Source: Streptomyces composti | Lineage (GTDB): Bacteria > Actinomycetota > Actinomycetes > Streptomycetales > Streptomycetaceae | Assembly: GCF_012034205.1 (NCBI RefSeq) | Contig: NZ_JAATEM010000017.1 | Coordinates: forward strand, 62,001 to 126,000 | Direction of reading: 5' to 3' | DNA length: 64,000 nt | Shown: one piece after another, positions 8,993-17,647 of the stretch | Position numbering within the stretch: the first letter of the stretch is position 1 | How the letters are laid out: each line of letters begins with the position of its first letter | Made by a program: the position numbers and the translations under genes | Notes under the pieces: generated by a model | Told to the model about the DNA's origin: nothing | Databases searched by the model: none | What the model saw: the letters and a program-made list of their open reading frames with translations, nothing else

Positions 8993-9177
8993 GGTCGCCG
9001 GTGCGGGGGTGGGTGTGCGCCGGGCCCGCAGCAGGGGTGCCGCCGCGCCCGTCCTCCCCCGCTGCCCGGGCGGCACGACTGCCCGCGGTCCCGTGCGTCG
9101 GCGCGGATGCCCGGAGTTGTGCCGCCTGCGGAAAATCGCTTGTCCGGCGCGATCGAGGGCGCCGAGGATGAGCCGCT

Positions 9178-10467
9178 GTGAGTCGGTCGTTGCTTCCTGA
9201 TCTCGGGCCCTGGCGGGAGTCCGCGGATTTCCGGCGGATGTGGGTGGCCGGGCTGATCACCAATTTCGGGAGCTTTCTGACCTTTGTCGCGCTGCCCGTG
9301 CAGATCAAGGACCTGACCGGCTCCGCGGCGGCCGTCGGGGCGATCGGGGCCGTGCAGCTGGTGCCGCTGGTGGTGTTCGGGCTCTACGGCGGGGCGTTCG
9401 CCGACGCCTGGGACAAACGCAAGCTGATCGTGTGGACCGAGGCGGGCCAGGGCGTCCTGTGCGCCGTGCTGCTGCTGAACGTGCTGCTGCCCTCCCCCGC
9501 CGTCTGGGCCCTGTATGTGGTGGCGGCGCTGTCGTCGGCGCTGTCCTCGGTCCAGCGGCCCGCCCTGGACGCGCTCACTCCGCGCATCGTCCGCCATGAG
9601 CTGCTCCCCGCCGCCGCGGCGCTGAACTCGCTGCGCTGGCAGGTGGGCGCGGTCGCGGGGCCCGCGCTCGCCGGCCTGGTCGTCGCGTTCGCCGGGCTGG
9701 CCTGGGCGTACGCCATCGACCTGGCCACCTTCGCGGTCTCCGTGGTGCTGGGCCTCGGGCTGCGCCCCTCCCCCGCCTCGCACGCGGCGAAAAAGCCGTC
9801 CTGGGCGGCGATCGCGGAGGGCGCCCGGTACGCCTGGAGCCGCAAGGAGCTGCTGGGCACCTATGCGATCGACCTGGCGGCGATGTGCCTGGCGATGCCG
9901 CTGGCGGTGCTTCCGTTCCTCGCCGACGAGCTGGGCGCCGAGTGGTCGCTGGGGCTGATGTACGCCGCGATCCCGGCCGGGTCGCTGCTGGTGAGCCTGA
10001 CCAGCGGCTGGACCTCGCGGGTGCACCGGCACGGCCGGCTGGTGGTGCTGGCGGCGGCCGGCTGGGGGCTGGCGATCGTCGCGGCGGGCGTCGCGGGCAA
10101 CGTCTGGCTGGTGCTGCTGTGCCTGACGGTGGGCGGCGCCTTCGACATGGTCAGCGGCATCTTCCGCAGCGCGATGTGGAACCAGACCATCCCGGACGAG
10201 CTGCGCGGCAGGCTCGCCGGTATCGAGCTGCTGTCGTACGCGGTGGGCCCGCGGCTCGGGCAGGTCCGGGTGGGCGGCATGGCCGCCTGGCTCGGCGTGC
10301 GGACGTCGGTGTGGTCGGGCGGACTGCTGTGCGCGGGCGCGGTGGCGCTGCTGGCGCTGTGCCTGCCCAAGCTGATGAGCTACGACGTGCGGACGAACGA
10401 GCACGCGGTCCGGCTGCGCGAGCAGCGCACGGCGGCAGCCGGATCCGCGAGCACGGCCACGGCGTAG
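9178..10467 (+). CDS. MFS transporter (EntS/siderophore-exporter-like)
   Basis: A 429-residue 12-helix major facilitator protein of the DHA3/EntS-type group. Visible are the ADAWDKRKLIVWTEA motif-A-like loop after helix 2, SSVQRPALDALTPRIV between helices 4 and 5, and MWNQTIPDELRGRLAG in the second half. The GTG at 9178 gives SRSLLPDLGPWRESADFRRMW, the normal start of this group. Substrate unknown; it may be a metallophore or drug. About 185 bp of non-coding sequence precede it, in which I see no clear feature. Confidence 0.88.
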   Translation: MSRSLLPDLGPWRESADFRRMWVAGLITNFGSFLTFVALPVQIKDLTGSAAAVGAIGAVQLVPLVVFGLYGGAFADAWDKRKLIVWTEAGQGVLCAVLLLNVLLPSPAVWALYVVAALSSALSSVQRPALDALTPRIVRHELLPAAAALNSLRWQVGAVAGPALAGLVVAFAGLAWAYAIDLATFAVSVVLGLGLRPSPASHAAKKPSWAAIAEGARYAWSRKELLGTYAIDLAAMCLAMPLAVLPFLADELGAEWSLGLMYAAIPAGSLLVSLTSGWTSRVHRHGRLVVLAAAGWGLAIVAAGVAGNVWLVLLCLTVGGAFDMVSGIFRSAMWNQTIPDELRGRLAGIELLSYAVGPRLGQVRVGGMAAWLGVRTSVWSGGLLCAGAVALLALCLPKLMSYDVRTNEHAVRLREQRTAAAGSASTATA

Positions 10468-10512
10468 CGCCGGGCGGAACGCACAGCGGCCATGGCGTGG
10501 GGCCGGGCGGGA

Positions 10513-10740
10513 TCAGTCCTCGGGCCCGGAGGCGGGGGCGTCGTGCCAGCGCGGGTCGTTCTCCCACTGCAGGTTCCGCTCCCGCGCGGTCTCCATCGCA
10601 CGCTCGGCCTCACCGGGGCTGGCGTACGGTCCGAAGCGGTCCTTGCCGGGGCACTCGGGCCCCTCCTCGACCTTCTTGTGCTCCAGGCAGTAGTACCACT
10701 CGCCCGGCTTTCCGACCGTGCGCTTCTTGAACAGGGGCAT
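10513..10740 (-). CDS. Small conserved hypothetical protein (75 aa)
   Basis: Starts MPLFKKRTVGKPGEWYYCLEHKKVEEG. The sequence has one pair of Cys (WYYCLEH and PECPGKD) and an SPGEAERAMETARERN segment that looks like a small SPOR- or lysine-tagging-type fold. Divergent from the methionine aminopeptidase gene; the 59-bp gap must hold both promoters. Function unknown. Confidence 0.7.
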   Translation of the reverse strand: MPLFKKRTVGKPGEWYYCLEHKKVEEGPECPGKDRFGPYASPGEAERAMETARERNLQWENDPRWHDAPASGPED

Positions 10741-10799
10741 GACCGGCTCCTCTCACCACGAAGATGGTCCCCCATCGCCGCTGACTTAGACTCGCTGGC

Positions 10800-11657
10800 A
10801 TGTCTGGCCAGTCGCTGCTCGTCCCAGGGGAGCTGTCTCCCACCCGCTCCGTGCCCGGAAACATCCGCCGTCCCGAGTACGTCGGCAAGCCCGCCCCGAC
10901 GCCGTACACGGGTCCGGAGGTGCAGACCCCGGAGACCATCGAGGCGATGCGGATCGCCGGCCGGATCGCCGCGCAGGCGATGGAGGAGGCGGCCAAGCAC
11001 ATCGCGCCGGGGGTGACCACCGACGAGCTGGACCGGGTGACGCACGAGTTCCTGTGCGACCACGGCGCCTACCCCTCCACCCTGGGCTACCGCGGGTTCC
11101 CGAAGTCGCTGTGCACCTCGATCAACGAGGTGATCTGCCACGGCATCCCGGACTCCACGGTGCTGCGGGACGGCGACATCGTGAACCTGGACGTGACCGC
11201 GTACATCGGCGGGGTGCACGGCGACAACAACGCCACCTACCTGGTGGGCGACGTGGACGAGGAGAGCCGGCTGCTGGTGGAGCGCACCTGGGAGGCGCTG
11301 AACCGGGCGATCAAGGCGGTCAAGCCGGGCCGGCAGATCAATGTGATCGGCCGGGTCATCGAGTCGTACGCCAAGCGCTTCGGATACGGAGTGGTGCGGG
11401 ACTTCACCGGCCACGGCATCAACAGCTCGTTCCACTCGGGCCTGATCATCCCGCACTACGACAGCCCGCACGCCACCACGGTGATGCAGCCGGGCATGAC
11501 CTTCACCATCGAGCCGATGCTGACCCTGGGCACCCACGAGTACGACATCTGGGACGACGGCTGGACGGTGGTGACGAAGGACCGCAAGCGGACGGCGCAG
11601 TTCGAGCACACGCTGGTGGTCACGGACACGGGTGCGGAGATCCTGACCCTGCCCTGA
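10800..11657 (+). CDS. map: Methionine aminopeptidase, type I
   Basis: A 285-residue cytosolic metalloenzyme that removes the initiator Met from nascent proteins. The pita-bread fold residues are present: the Asp pair in [16 protein letters not shown], His in GHGINSSFH, Glu in TIEPMLTLG and the final Glu in AQFEHTLVV. The N-terminal extension of about 40 residues with [21 protein letters not shown] is typical of actinobacterial MetAP1 proteins (SH3-binding-type extension). HGIN replaces the more usual HGIG. Monocistronic. Confidence 0.95.
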   Translation: MSGQSLLVPGELSPTRSVPGNIRRPEYVGKPAPTPYTGPEVQTPETIEAMRIAGRIAAQAMEEAAKHIAPGVTTDELDRVTHEFLCDHGAYPSTLGYRGFPKSLCTSINEVICHGIPDSTVLRDGDIVNLDVTAYIGGVHGDNNATYLVGDVDEESRLLVERTWEALNRAIKAVKPGRQINVIGRVIESYAKRFGYGVVRDFTGHGINSSFHSGLIIPHYDSPHATTVMQPGMTFTIEPMLTLGTHEYDIWDDGWTVVTKDRKRTAQFEHTLVVTDTGAEILTLP

Positions 11658-11787
11658 CCCGGCCCGGGCTCGTGCCGCCCGCCACGCCCCGGTCCTGCCC
11701 CGTTTCTGCCCTGATTCCTGCCCTGATCCGGGTGCTGCGGGTGTCCGGCGTGGGTAGGCTCTTGCCGACAGACCGTCGGCAAACCTA

Positions 11788-11817
11788 TTGACTTAGGTAA
11801 GCCTAACCACAGAAGAT
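11788..11817 (+). promoter_or_regulatory. Iron box and promoter of heme oxygenase gene
   Basis: TTAGGTAAGCCTAACCACA at 11793-11811 matches the actinobacterial IdeR/DmdR1 iron box (TTAGGTTAGGCTAACCTAA) at 15 of 19 positions. TTGACT (11788-11793) and GAAGAT (11812-11817), 18 bp apart, make a plausible -35/-10 pair with the operator in the spacer. The -10 ends only 6 bp before the ATG at 11824, and no Shine-Dalgarno sequence is seen, so the mRNA is probably leaderless. Iron-loaded repressor should shut the promoter when iron is plentiful. Confidence 0.75.
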
Positions 11818-11823
11818 CGGTGT

Positions 11824-12471
11824 ATGGACTCCTTCTCGACGCTCATCCGCACCGCGTCCCATGAGCAGCACGTGGAGGCCGAGACCTCGACGTTCATGAG
11901 CGACCTGCTCGGCGGGCGGCTCGGCGTCGACGCGTTCGCCCGTTACACCGAGCAGCTGTGGTTCGTGTACGAGGCGCTGGAGGCGTCCGCGGCGCGGCTT
12001 GCGGCGGATCCGGTGGCGGGCCCGTTCATCCGGCCGGAGCTGATGCGCCTGGCCTCGCTGGAGCGGGACCTGGAGCATCTGCGCGGCCCCGGCTGGCGGG
12101 AGTCGCTGTCCGCCCTGCCGGCGACCCGGGCGTACGCGGACCGGGTGCGCGAGTGCGCCGAGCGCTGGCCGGGCGGCTATGTCGCCCACCACTACACGCG
12201 CTACCTGGGCGATCTGTCCGGCGGCCAGATCATCCGCGACAAGGCGGAGAGGACCTGGGGCTTCGCCAGGAAGGGCGACGGAGTCCGCTTCTACGTCTTC
12301 GAGGACATCGCCAACCCGGCCGCCTTCAAGCGGATGTACCGGGGGCTGCTGGACGCGCTGCCGGCGGACGACCTGGAGAAGCAGCGGATCGTCAGTGAGT
12401 GCAAAGCCGCGTTCGGGCTGAACACCGGGGTGTTCCGGGCACTGGGCGAGGAGTTCCCGCTCTCGGCGTGA
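11824..12471 (+). CDS. Heme oxygenase (HmuO family)
   Basis: A 215-residue cytosolic enzyme that opens heme to biliverdin, CO and Fe2+, used to recover iron. The N-terminal helix carries the proximal heme His (SHEQHVEAET, around residue 20). The distal-helix signature HHYTRYLGDLSGGQIIRD is intact, including the flexible GDLSGG kink. An iron box in the promoter supports expression during iron starvation. No electron-transfer partner is adjacent. Confidence 0.93.
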   Translation: MDSFSTLIRTASHEQHVEAETSTFMSDLLGGRLGVDAFARYTEQLWFVYEALEASAARLAADPVAGPFIRPELMRLASLERDLEHLRGPGWRESLSALPATRAYADRVRECAERWPGGYVAHHYTRYLGDLSGGQIIRDKAERTWGFARKGDGVRFYVFEDIANPAAFKRMYRGLLDALPADDLEKQRIVSECKAAFGLNTGVFRALGEEFPLSA

Positions 12472-12517
12472 GCGGCGGTCACGGCGCCTCACGGCAACGA
12501 CTGCCTCTCGGCGGCGA

Positions 12518-13162
12518 CTACCTCTCGAGGACGACGCGTCCGCCGACCTCCACCCACCCCTCCGGCTGCGGCGCGGTGAGGATCTGCGAACCGGAGCCCT
12601 GGGTGATGTTGAGGGCCCGGCCCAGCCGGTGGGTGAGCAGCAGTGCCGCCGCGCCGGTCGCCTCGTCCTCGTCGATGCCGTCGTCGCGGCCGGGGAAGGC
12701 GCGGGCCCGGACACGGCCGGCCGGTTCGTCCTCCCACGCCCAGGCGTAGATCCACTCCCCCTTCGGCGGCACGGGCAGGTCGTCGACCTCGGCCGCGGTG
12801 GCGTACTGGCGCAGCGTGCGCGGCGGCACCCACTCCGCGCGGGCCTCGATCCAGCAGAACTCCCCGTCCTGCCGGGCGCCCACCACCCCGGCGGGCGTGA
12901 CGAGTTCGGGCACGTCGATCAGCCAGGCCGTGCCGACGCAGGGGTGTCCGGCGAAGGGCAGCCGCCCGGCCGGGGTGTAGATGTCGATGATCCCGCGCTC
13001 GGGGTCGTCGACGAACACGGTCTCGCTGAAGCCGAGCTTCGCCGCGAGCTCCTGCCGCTGGTCCCGCCCGGGCACGACGGAACCGTCGCGCACGACGCCG
13101 AGTTCATTGCCGTAGCCGCCCCGGGGCCCGCAGAAGACGCGGAGCACGTCGTAGTCAGTCAC
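12518..13162 (-). CDS. PhzF-family isomerase-like protein
   Basis: A 214-residue member of the PhzF/diaminopimelate-epimerase-like fold. Visible are the N-terminal VLRVFCGPRGGYGNELGVV, which occupies the place of the usual GNPAAV loop, and the conserved LPFAGHPCVGTAWL. The C-terminal half has DEDEATGAAALLLTHRLGR, the second cation-pocket loop. It starts with GTG at 13162 (VTDYDV). At 214 residues it is shorter than typical PhzF (about 280), so part of the second domain is reduced. Substrate unknown. Confidence 0.8.
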   Translation of the reverse strand: MTDYDVLRVFCGPRGGYGNELGVVRDGSVVPGRDQRQELAAKLGFSETVFVDDPERGIIDIYTPAGRLPFAGHPCVGTAWLIDVPELVTPAGVVGARQDGEFCWIEARAEWVPPRTLRQYATAAEVDDLPVPPKGEWIYAWAWEDEPAGRVRARAFPGRDDGIDEDEATGAAALLLTHRLGRALNITQGSGSQILTAPQPEGWVEVGGRVVLER

Positions 13163-13294
13163 GGGGGCATTCAAGCATCGTGTCCGCAGACCGGGAGGCG
13201 AGATCGGCCGGAGGGCGCCCCCTGGGCCCTTGACGCCTCCTTGCCCCTGACCGACCTCTCCTTGACCGACACATGGCGTGCGTGGTGAGCCACT

Positions 13295-13765
13295 GTGATC
13301 GGCGCGCTCCCCTGCACCGTCCATGAAAGCGGGCTCACGGAACGCCCGGGTACCGACCGGGAGTTCCCTCGCTGTGTCGGCCTCACCTTCCTTCGGGCGC
13401 TGCGGACCGACCCGGCCCGGTTCTTCACCCGGACCGGCGCCATGCCGGTCGTGGCGGCGGGCGTCCCGGCCTACGGATTCCACGACCTGCAGGAGGCCGA
13501 CCCGCTGCCCGGCCTGACGAACCGTGCCTTCGACATCAGCGGCGCCGTCCCGCCGGACAGCTGGTACGGCACGCTGCTGAAGGGCGAGTTCACCTTCCAG
13601 CCCGGCCCGACCGTGCTCCAGGTCACGGTGTGGCTGCTCTACCCGATCCCGGCGCTCGCCCTTTTCCCCTCCCCGGTAGGGTTCGCCTCCGGGAAGGGGA
13701 AGGTGAAGGAACCGGATGAGCAGGGATCTCGGCCTTCGAAGGCTCCGCAGGCACCGCAGGTTTGA
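13295..13765 (+). pseudogene. Remnant of EfeU/FTR1 iron permease
   Basis: The segment at about 13412-13655 encodes FFTRTGAMPVVAAGVPAYGF, then HDLQEADPLPGL and PPDSWYGTLLKGEF, which matches the last two helices of the FTR1/EfeU high-affinity iron permease. The family's first five helices and both REGLE iron-binding motifs are absent; the upstream residues have no similarity. The frame runs on into the next gene without a native stop. This is best read as a 3' fragment left after deletion of most of efeU. No efeO or efeB gene is adjacent. Confidence 0.7.
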
Positions 13766-14708
13766 GAAGTGCGTGCTGCTGGTGGCCGCCTTGTCGGTGG
13801 CCACCAGCGGTTGTGTGGTGGTGCACGGCGAACGCGAGGTGCTTCCGGCGGCCACGCGCGGCGAGGCCGCGAAGGCGCTGCGGCAGTTCACCACCGCCTA
13901 CAACAAGGCCGATGAGGCGTACGACAGCTCCCTGGACGCCACGTACACCACCGGGGCGCTCGGCGACATCGACAAGGCGCGGCTGACCGCCGGGAAGGCC
14001 AACAACCCCGAGGGCAACCCCTCGCACACGCCGCTGAAGCTGACCGACGCGAAGTTCACCATCCCGAAGAAGGCCGGCTGGCCCCGCTGGTTCCTCGCCG
14101 ACGCGGCCGGGAACAAGGGCGGCGAGGCCCGCTGGCTGCTGGTGTTCACCCGCGACTCGCTGGACGAGCCGTGGCAGGTCGCCTATCTGACGCTGGTCGA
14201 CCCGGACGAGATACCGCGGTTCAGGACGGACGAGGACGGCTGGGCGGAGGCGGTGCCGGCGAACGCCACCGATGTGGCGGTGGCGCCGGAGGAGCTGAGC
14301 CAGAAGTACGCCACGTACCTGAAGGACGGCGGGGACGCGTTCGCGGTGGGCCCGCACACCAGTGCCTGGCGGGCGCTGCGGAAGAAGCGGTCGGAGCGGC
14401 CGGGGCTGGCCACCCAGTACCTCGACGAGCCGGTGACGGGCGGGGACTACCGGCCGCTGGCGCTGCGCACCGAGGACGGCGGCGCGCTGGTGTTCTTCAC
14501 CACGCGGCACTTCGAGAAGCAGACGGCCGCCGCGGGGGCGACGGTGCCCACGCCCAACAAGGACGTGCTGGCGCTGACCACCGGGGAGATCCGCCAGTCG
14601 CTGACCATGCAGTTCATCTCGAACGAGGTCGCGCTGGACCCGGCGGGCGACGGTGCGGTGGAGGTCCTGGGGCGCATCCAGGGGCTGGTGTCCGCGAAGG
14701 GCGAGTAG
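13716..14708 (+). CDS. Lipoprotein (330 aa)
   Basis: A secreted lipoprotein. The signal peptide has a basic N-terminus (MSRDLGLRRLRRHRRFEK), a hydrophobic core (CVLLVAALSVA) and the lipobox ATSGC at about residues 29-33. The mature part is hydrophilic with strand-rich segments (WLLVFTRDSLDEPWQVAYLTLVD) and no recognised catalytic motif. It resembles conserved Streptomyces lipoproteins of unknown function. The start overlaps the efeU remnant frame by 50 bp. A C9G6 tract lies just after the stop, at about 14714-14728. Confidence 0.82.
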   Translation: MSRDLGLRRLRRHRRFEKCVLLVAALSVATSGCVVVHGEREVLPAATRGEAAKALRQFTTAYNKADEAYDSSLDATYTTGALGDIDKARLTAGKANNPEGNPSHTPLKLTDAKFTIPKKAGWPRWFLADAAGNKGGEARWLLVFTRDSLDEPWQVAYLTLVDPDEIPRFRTDEDGWAEAVPANATDVAVAPEELSQKYATYLKDGGDAFAVGPHTSAWRALRKKRSERPGLATQYLDEPVTGGDYRPLALRTEDGGALVFFTTRHFEKQTAAAGATVPTPNKDVLALTTGEIRQSLTMQFISNEVALDPAGDGAVEVLGRIQGLVSAKGE

Positions 14709-14740
14709 CAGCGCCCCCCCCCGGGGGGTGCCGGGTGCCG

Positions 14741-15478
14741 TCAGTGGTGACGCAGGGGCCAGGCCGTGCCCGCGGAGTCGGAGAAGGCCTCGGCGTGCCG
14801 GGCGCAGGAGTCGGTGAGGAACTCCAGGATGGTCAACGGGTCCGGCAGCTTGTGCTCGGGGCCGCGGATCCAGCGGACCGAGGGGCCGTCGTCGCCGGGG
14901 AGGCGGGCCGGGGGGACCAGAACGTAGGAACCCCGGCAGTGCCAGCGCAGGCCGGGGTGCTCGTCCATGGTCTCCGGGTGGCAGTCCAGCTCGCAGGGCC
15001 ACCACTCGTCCTCGTCCTCGGGGGTGCCCCGGGTGAGGGTGAAGAAGAACATCCGTCCATCGTCGCTCTCGGCGACCGGGCCGACCTCGACCCCGGCGGC
15101 GAGCAGGTGCTCCAAAGCCTCGCGACCGGCCACGTGGGGCACGTCGAGGACGTCGTGCACCATGCCGGTCGCGGTGATGAAGTTGGCCTGCGGCTGATGG
15201 CGGGCCCAGCGTTCGATCTGGGCGCGGTCGGTGGTCGACTGCGTCTGCCAGGCGAAGGACACCGGGTGCCGGGCCGGGGTGGGACAGCCCACGCGGTCGC
15301 AGGAGCAGCGGTATCCGACGGGGTGGGCGGCGGGTGCGAGCGGCAGACCCACGGCGGCGGCGGCGAGCAGCAGGGTCTCACGGCCGCCGTCGTCGGCGGC
15401 CTGCTTCGGGCGGCGTCCTCGCAGCCACCGGGAGAGTTTGCCCTGCCGGCCGGTCCGGCCCTGGAAGTCCGCGCTCAT
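14741..15478 (-). CDS. Bifunctional primase/polymerase (prim-pol) domain protein
   Basis: A 245-residue protein with an N-terminal archaeo-eukaryotic-primase-like domain of the prim-pol type common in Streptomyces. Visible are ALAAAAVGLPLAPAA-like sequence, a Cys-rich YRCSCDRVGCPTPARHP segment that resembles the family's zinc-knuckle region, and WARHQPQANFITATG. No helicase or C-terminal domain follows, so it is a stand-alone form. It is not flanked by phage or plasmid genes. Confidence 0.82.
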   Translation of the reverse strand: MSADFQGRTGRQGKLSRWLRGRRPKQAADDGGRETLLLAAAAVGLPLAPAAHPVGYRCSCDRVGCPTPARHPVSFAWQTQSTTDRAQIERWARHQPQANFITATGMVHDVLDVPHVAGREALEHLLAAGVEVGPVAESDDGRMFFFTLTRGTPEDEDEWWPCELDCHPETMDEHPGLRWHCRGSYVLVPPARLPGDDGPSVRWIRGPEHKLPDPLTILEFLTDSCARHAEAFSDSAGTAWPLRHH

Positions 15479-15659
15479 CTATCCCCTCGCCTCTGTCCCC
15501 TCGCCGTCGTGCGGTCCAGCATGCCCTATGGTCCCACCATCGTGCGCATCGGGGGCCCGGAGCCCACAAACTGCCCAGGTGGGACGAGGGGGGATCATTC
15601 CCCGGCCGGGGATCCGGGCTGTCCGGGCTCCTCGGCCGGGGCCGGGGCGTTCGACCTCC

Positions 15660-16277
15660 TCAGCGGGGGGCCAGTCCGTTCAGGGCGTAGTCGACCAGGG
15701 TGTCGGTGTACTCGTAGCTGATCGGGCCGGTGTGCTGCAGCCAGCGCTGGGCGAGCGGGGAGACGAACAGTTCCAGGGCGATGCGCGGATCGATGTCGGC
15801 GCGGACCTGCCCGGCCCGCTGGGCGGAGCGCAGGCGGTCGGCGTAGAGCTCCAGCTGCGGCAGCAGCAGCCTGGCCACGAAGCGGCGGCCCAGCTCCTCG
15901 TTGACCACGCCCTCGGCAGCCAGGGCGCGGGAGGGCGCGGCGAAGGCGGGGTCCTGCAGCTCGTCCACCGTGGCCCGCAGGACGCCCTTGAGGTCGGCGG
16001 CGAGATCGCCGGTGTCCGGGATCGCGTACGGCGCCTGCCCGGCGGCCTCGGCGGCCTGCTCGCTCAGGTCCAGGAAGGCGTCGAGCAGCACGTCGGCCTT
16101 CGACCGCCACCAGCGGTAGATCGTCTGCTTCCCCACGCCGGCGCGGGCGGCGATGCCCTCGACGGTGGTCTTGGGGTAGCCGACCTCGCCGACGAGGGCG
16201 AGGGCGGCGTCGAAGATCGCGCGGCGGGAGCGCTCGCTGCGGCGTGAGACGTCGGGCGTGGACTCCTTGCTGGCCAT
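15660..16277 (-). CDS. TetR-family transcriptional repressor
   Basis: A 205-residue repressor. The N-terminal HTH reads TTVEGIAARAGVGKQTIYRWW (positions about 37-57); the C-terminal ligand domain is of the TetR_C type (ELFVSPLAQRWLQHTGP). The ATG at 16277 faces a divergent small gene, and two copies of one palindrome lie in the 133-bp gap between them. Autoregulation and control of the divergent gene are therefore likely. The ligand is unknown. Confidence 0.92.
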   Translation of the reverse strand: MASKESTPDVSRRSERSRRAIFDAALALVGEVGYPKTTVEGIAARAGVGKQTIYRWWRSKADVLLDAFLDLSEQAAEAAGQAPYAIPDTGDLAADLKGVLRATVDELQDPAFAAPSRALAAEGVVNEELGRRFVARLLLPQLELYADRLRSAQRAGQVRADIDPRIALELFVSPLAQRWLQHTGPISYEYTDTLVDYALNGLAPR

Positions 16278-16298
16278 GCAGCCGAATCTATCAGGTTG

Positions 16299-16317
16299 AC
16301 AAGACGGTGCGTCTCGC
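16299..16317. promoter_or_regulatory. TetR operator copy 1
   Basis: ACAAGACG-GTG-CGTCTCGC, an imperfect copy of the palindrome at 16339-16357 with two arm mismatches. It is centred about 31 bp upstream of the repressor ATG, so it would cover the repressor's own promoter. Confidence 0.6.
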
Positions 16318-16338
16318 CGACAGTGGTGAGGCCAGCGT

Positions 16339-16357
16339 ACGAGACGAACCGTCTCGT
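16339..16357. promoter_or_regulatory. TetR operator copy 2 (perfect palindrome)
   Basis: ACGAGACG-AAC-CGTCTCGT: 8-bp perfect arms around a 3-bp spacer, typical of TetR-family operators. It is centred 40 bp from copy 1 (about four helical turns) and 63 bp before the divergent ATG at 16411. Confidence 0.7.
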
Positions 16358-16410
16358 CACACCACACCGCGGGGAGCGTCCGGGGACGTCCGGGCGGAAG
16401 GGAGAACGCC

Positions 16411-16629
16411 ATGACGCGTGGCGGAGCCGGAAACATGCTGGGAGTCGGGGGCACCCGGCAGCACCTCGGGCGCAAGGCACTGCGCGGAGGGGAGCGCGGC
16501 GGCCGCATCGGGGGCGGGCTCGACCCGCAGGCCCAGAAGCGGGAACTGCTGCGCAGGCTGCAGCAGCAGCGCGCGGACCGCGCACAGCGGGCCGCGCGGA
16601 GGGACACGGATCAGGAGGTGCGGGAGTGA
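16411..16629 (+). CDS. Small basic conserved protein (72 aa)
   Basis: A short Gly/Arg-rich protein with GGAGNMLGVGGTR, then GGGLDPQAQKRELLRRLQQQ. I associate this pattern with a small Streptomyces family (DUF6243, from memory). The C-terminal half is a charged helix. It is divergent from the TetR gene and probably under its control. GGGAG precedes the ATG. Function unknown. Confidence 0.75.
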   Translation: MTRGGAGNMLGVGGTRQHLGRKALRGGERGGRIGGGLDPQAQKRELLRRLQQQRADRAQRAARRDTDQEVRE

Positions 16630-16660
16630 GCGGTCACCGAGCCGGGCGGCAGCCGGGCCG

Positions 16661-17638
16661 TCAGTGACCGGCCGGGGGCCACGGGTCGCCCCAGCCGGTG
16701 TCCCGGGCCGCCCGGTAGACGTCCCCGTGGCGCTTGGTGATCGTGGCGCGGCGCAGGCTCGGCTCGGTCTCGCACAGGTCGAGCAGGACCTGGCCCTTGC
16801 GGATCTGCGGCCTGCGCACCACCCGGGCGGGGGCCGGTACGGCCGGGTGCCGGGTGGCGGCGACGTAGCTGAACTTCTCGTCCTCGTACGCGAGCGAGCC
16901 GCCCTTGATCTGGCGGTGCAGCGAGGAACGGCTGACCCTGGCCGAGAAGTGGCACCAGTCGGTGCCGGGCACGACGGGGCAGACGGCGCTGTGCGGGCAG
17001 GGGGCGGCGATGCGGAAGCCGGCGGCGATCAGGCGGTCGCGGGCCTCGATGACGCGGGCGTAGCCGTCGGGGGTGCCGGGCTCGACGATCACCACGGCCC
17101 CGGCCGCCTCGGCGGCGGTGTCGACGAGGGCGGCGCGGTCGGGGGCGGTCAGCTCGTTGAGCACGTAGGAGACGGTGACCAGGTCCACGGGCTCGAGGAC
17201 GAGGCCGGGGCCGATGCGGTCGCGGCGCCACTCGGCCCTGCCCAGGGCCGGATTGGCTCCGGCCAGTTCACGGCCGAGAGCGAGCGCGGGCTCGGCCCAG
17301 TCGAGCACGGTCACCGGGCGTTCGCCGGGCCAGGTGGCGGTGACCGCCCAGGCGGCGGCGCCGGTGCCGCCGCCGAGGTCGGTGTGGCTGCCCGGTGTCC
17401 AGTCCGGCACGGCCCCGGCGAACGCCGTCAGCGCCTGGTGCACCGCCTCGAAGGTGGCGGGCATCCGGTAGGCCGCGTAGGCCGCGACGTCGGCGCGGTC
17501 GCGCAGGATCGGCGCGTGGGTGGGGGTGGCGCCGCGGTAGGCGGAGATCAGCCGCTCGACGGCCCGGGCGGCCTGGCGCGGCGGGAGCCCGTCCAGCAGG
17601 CCGGCCAGGGCGGAGCGGAGGTCGTCGGCGGCGTTCAC
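16661..17638 (-). CDS. Rsm22-like small ribosomal subunit methyltransferase
   Basis: A 325-residue SAM-dependent protein of the Rsm22/METTL17 family. Motif I is TDLGGGTGAAAWA (about 86-98), and VTVSYVLNEL follows later. The family's cysteine cluster appears as CPHSAVCPVVPGTDWCHFSAR (Cys-x5-Cys-x8-Cys-His), a likely Fe-S or zinc site. Family members bind the small ribosomal subunit; catalysis is uncertain. Usual length for bacterial members. Confidence 0.85.
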   Translation of the reverse strand: MNAADDLRSALAGLLDGLPPRQAARAVERLISAYRGATPTHAPILRDRADVAAYAAYRMPATFEAVHQALTAFAGAVPDWTPGSHTDLGGGTGAAAWAVTATWPGERPVTVLDWAEPALALGRELAGANPALGRAEWRRDRIGPGLVLEPVDLVTVSYVLNELTAPDRAALVDTAAEAAGAVVIVEPGTPDGYARVIEARDRLIAAGFRIAAPCPHSAVCPVVPGTDWCHFSARVSRSSLHRQIKGGSLAYEDEKFSYVAATRHPAVPAPARVVRRPQIRKGQVLLDLCETEPSLRRATITKRHGDVYRAARDTGWGDPWPPAGH

Positions 17639-17647
17639 CCGGAGATT

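Noticed and set aside
12518..13162. Phenazine pathway PhzF
   Set aside because: The protein is short, and no other phz gene is present; PhzF-like proteins are widespread outside phenazine pathways.
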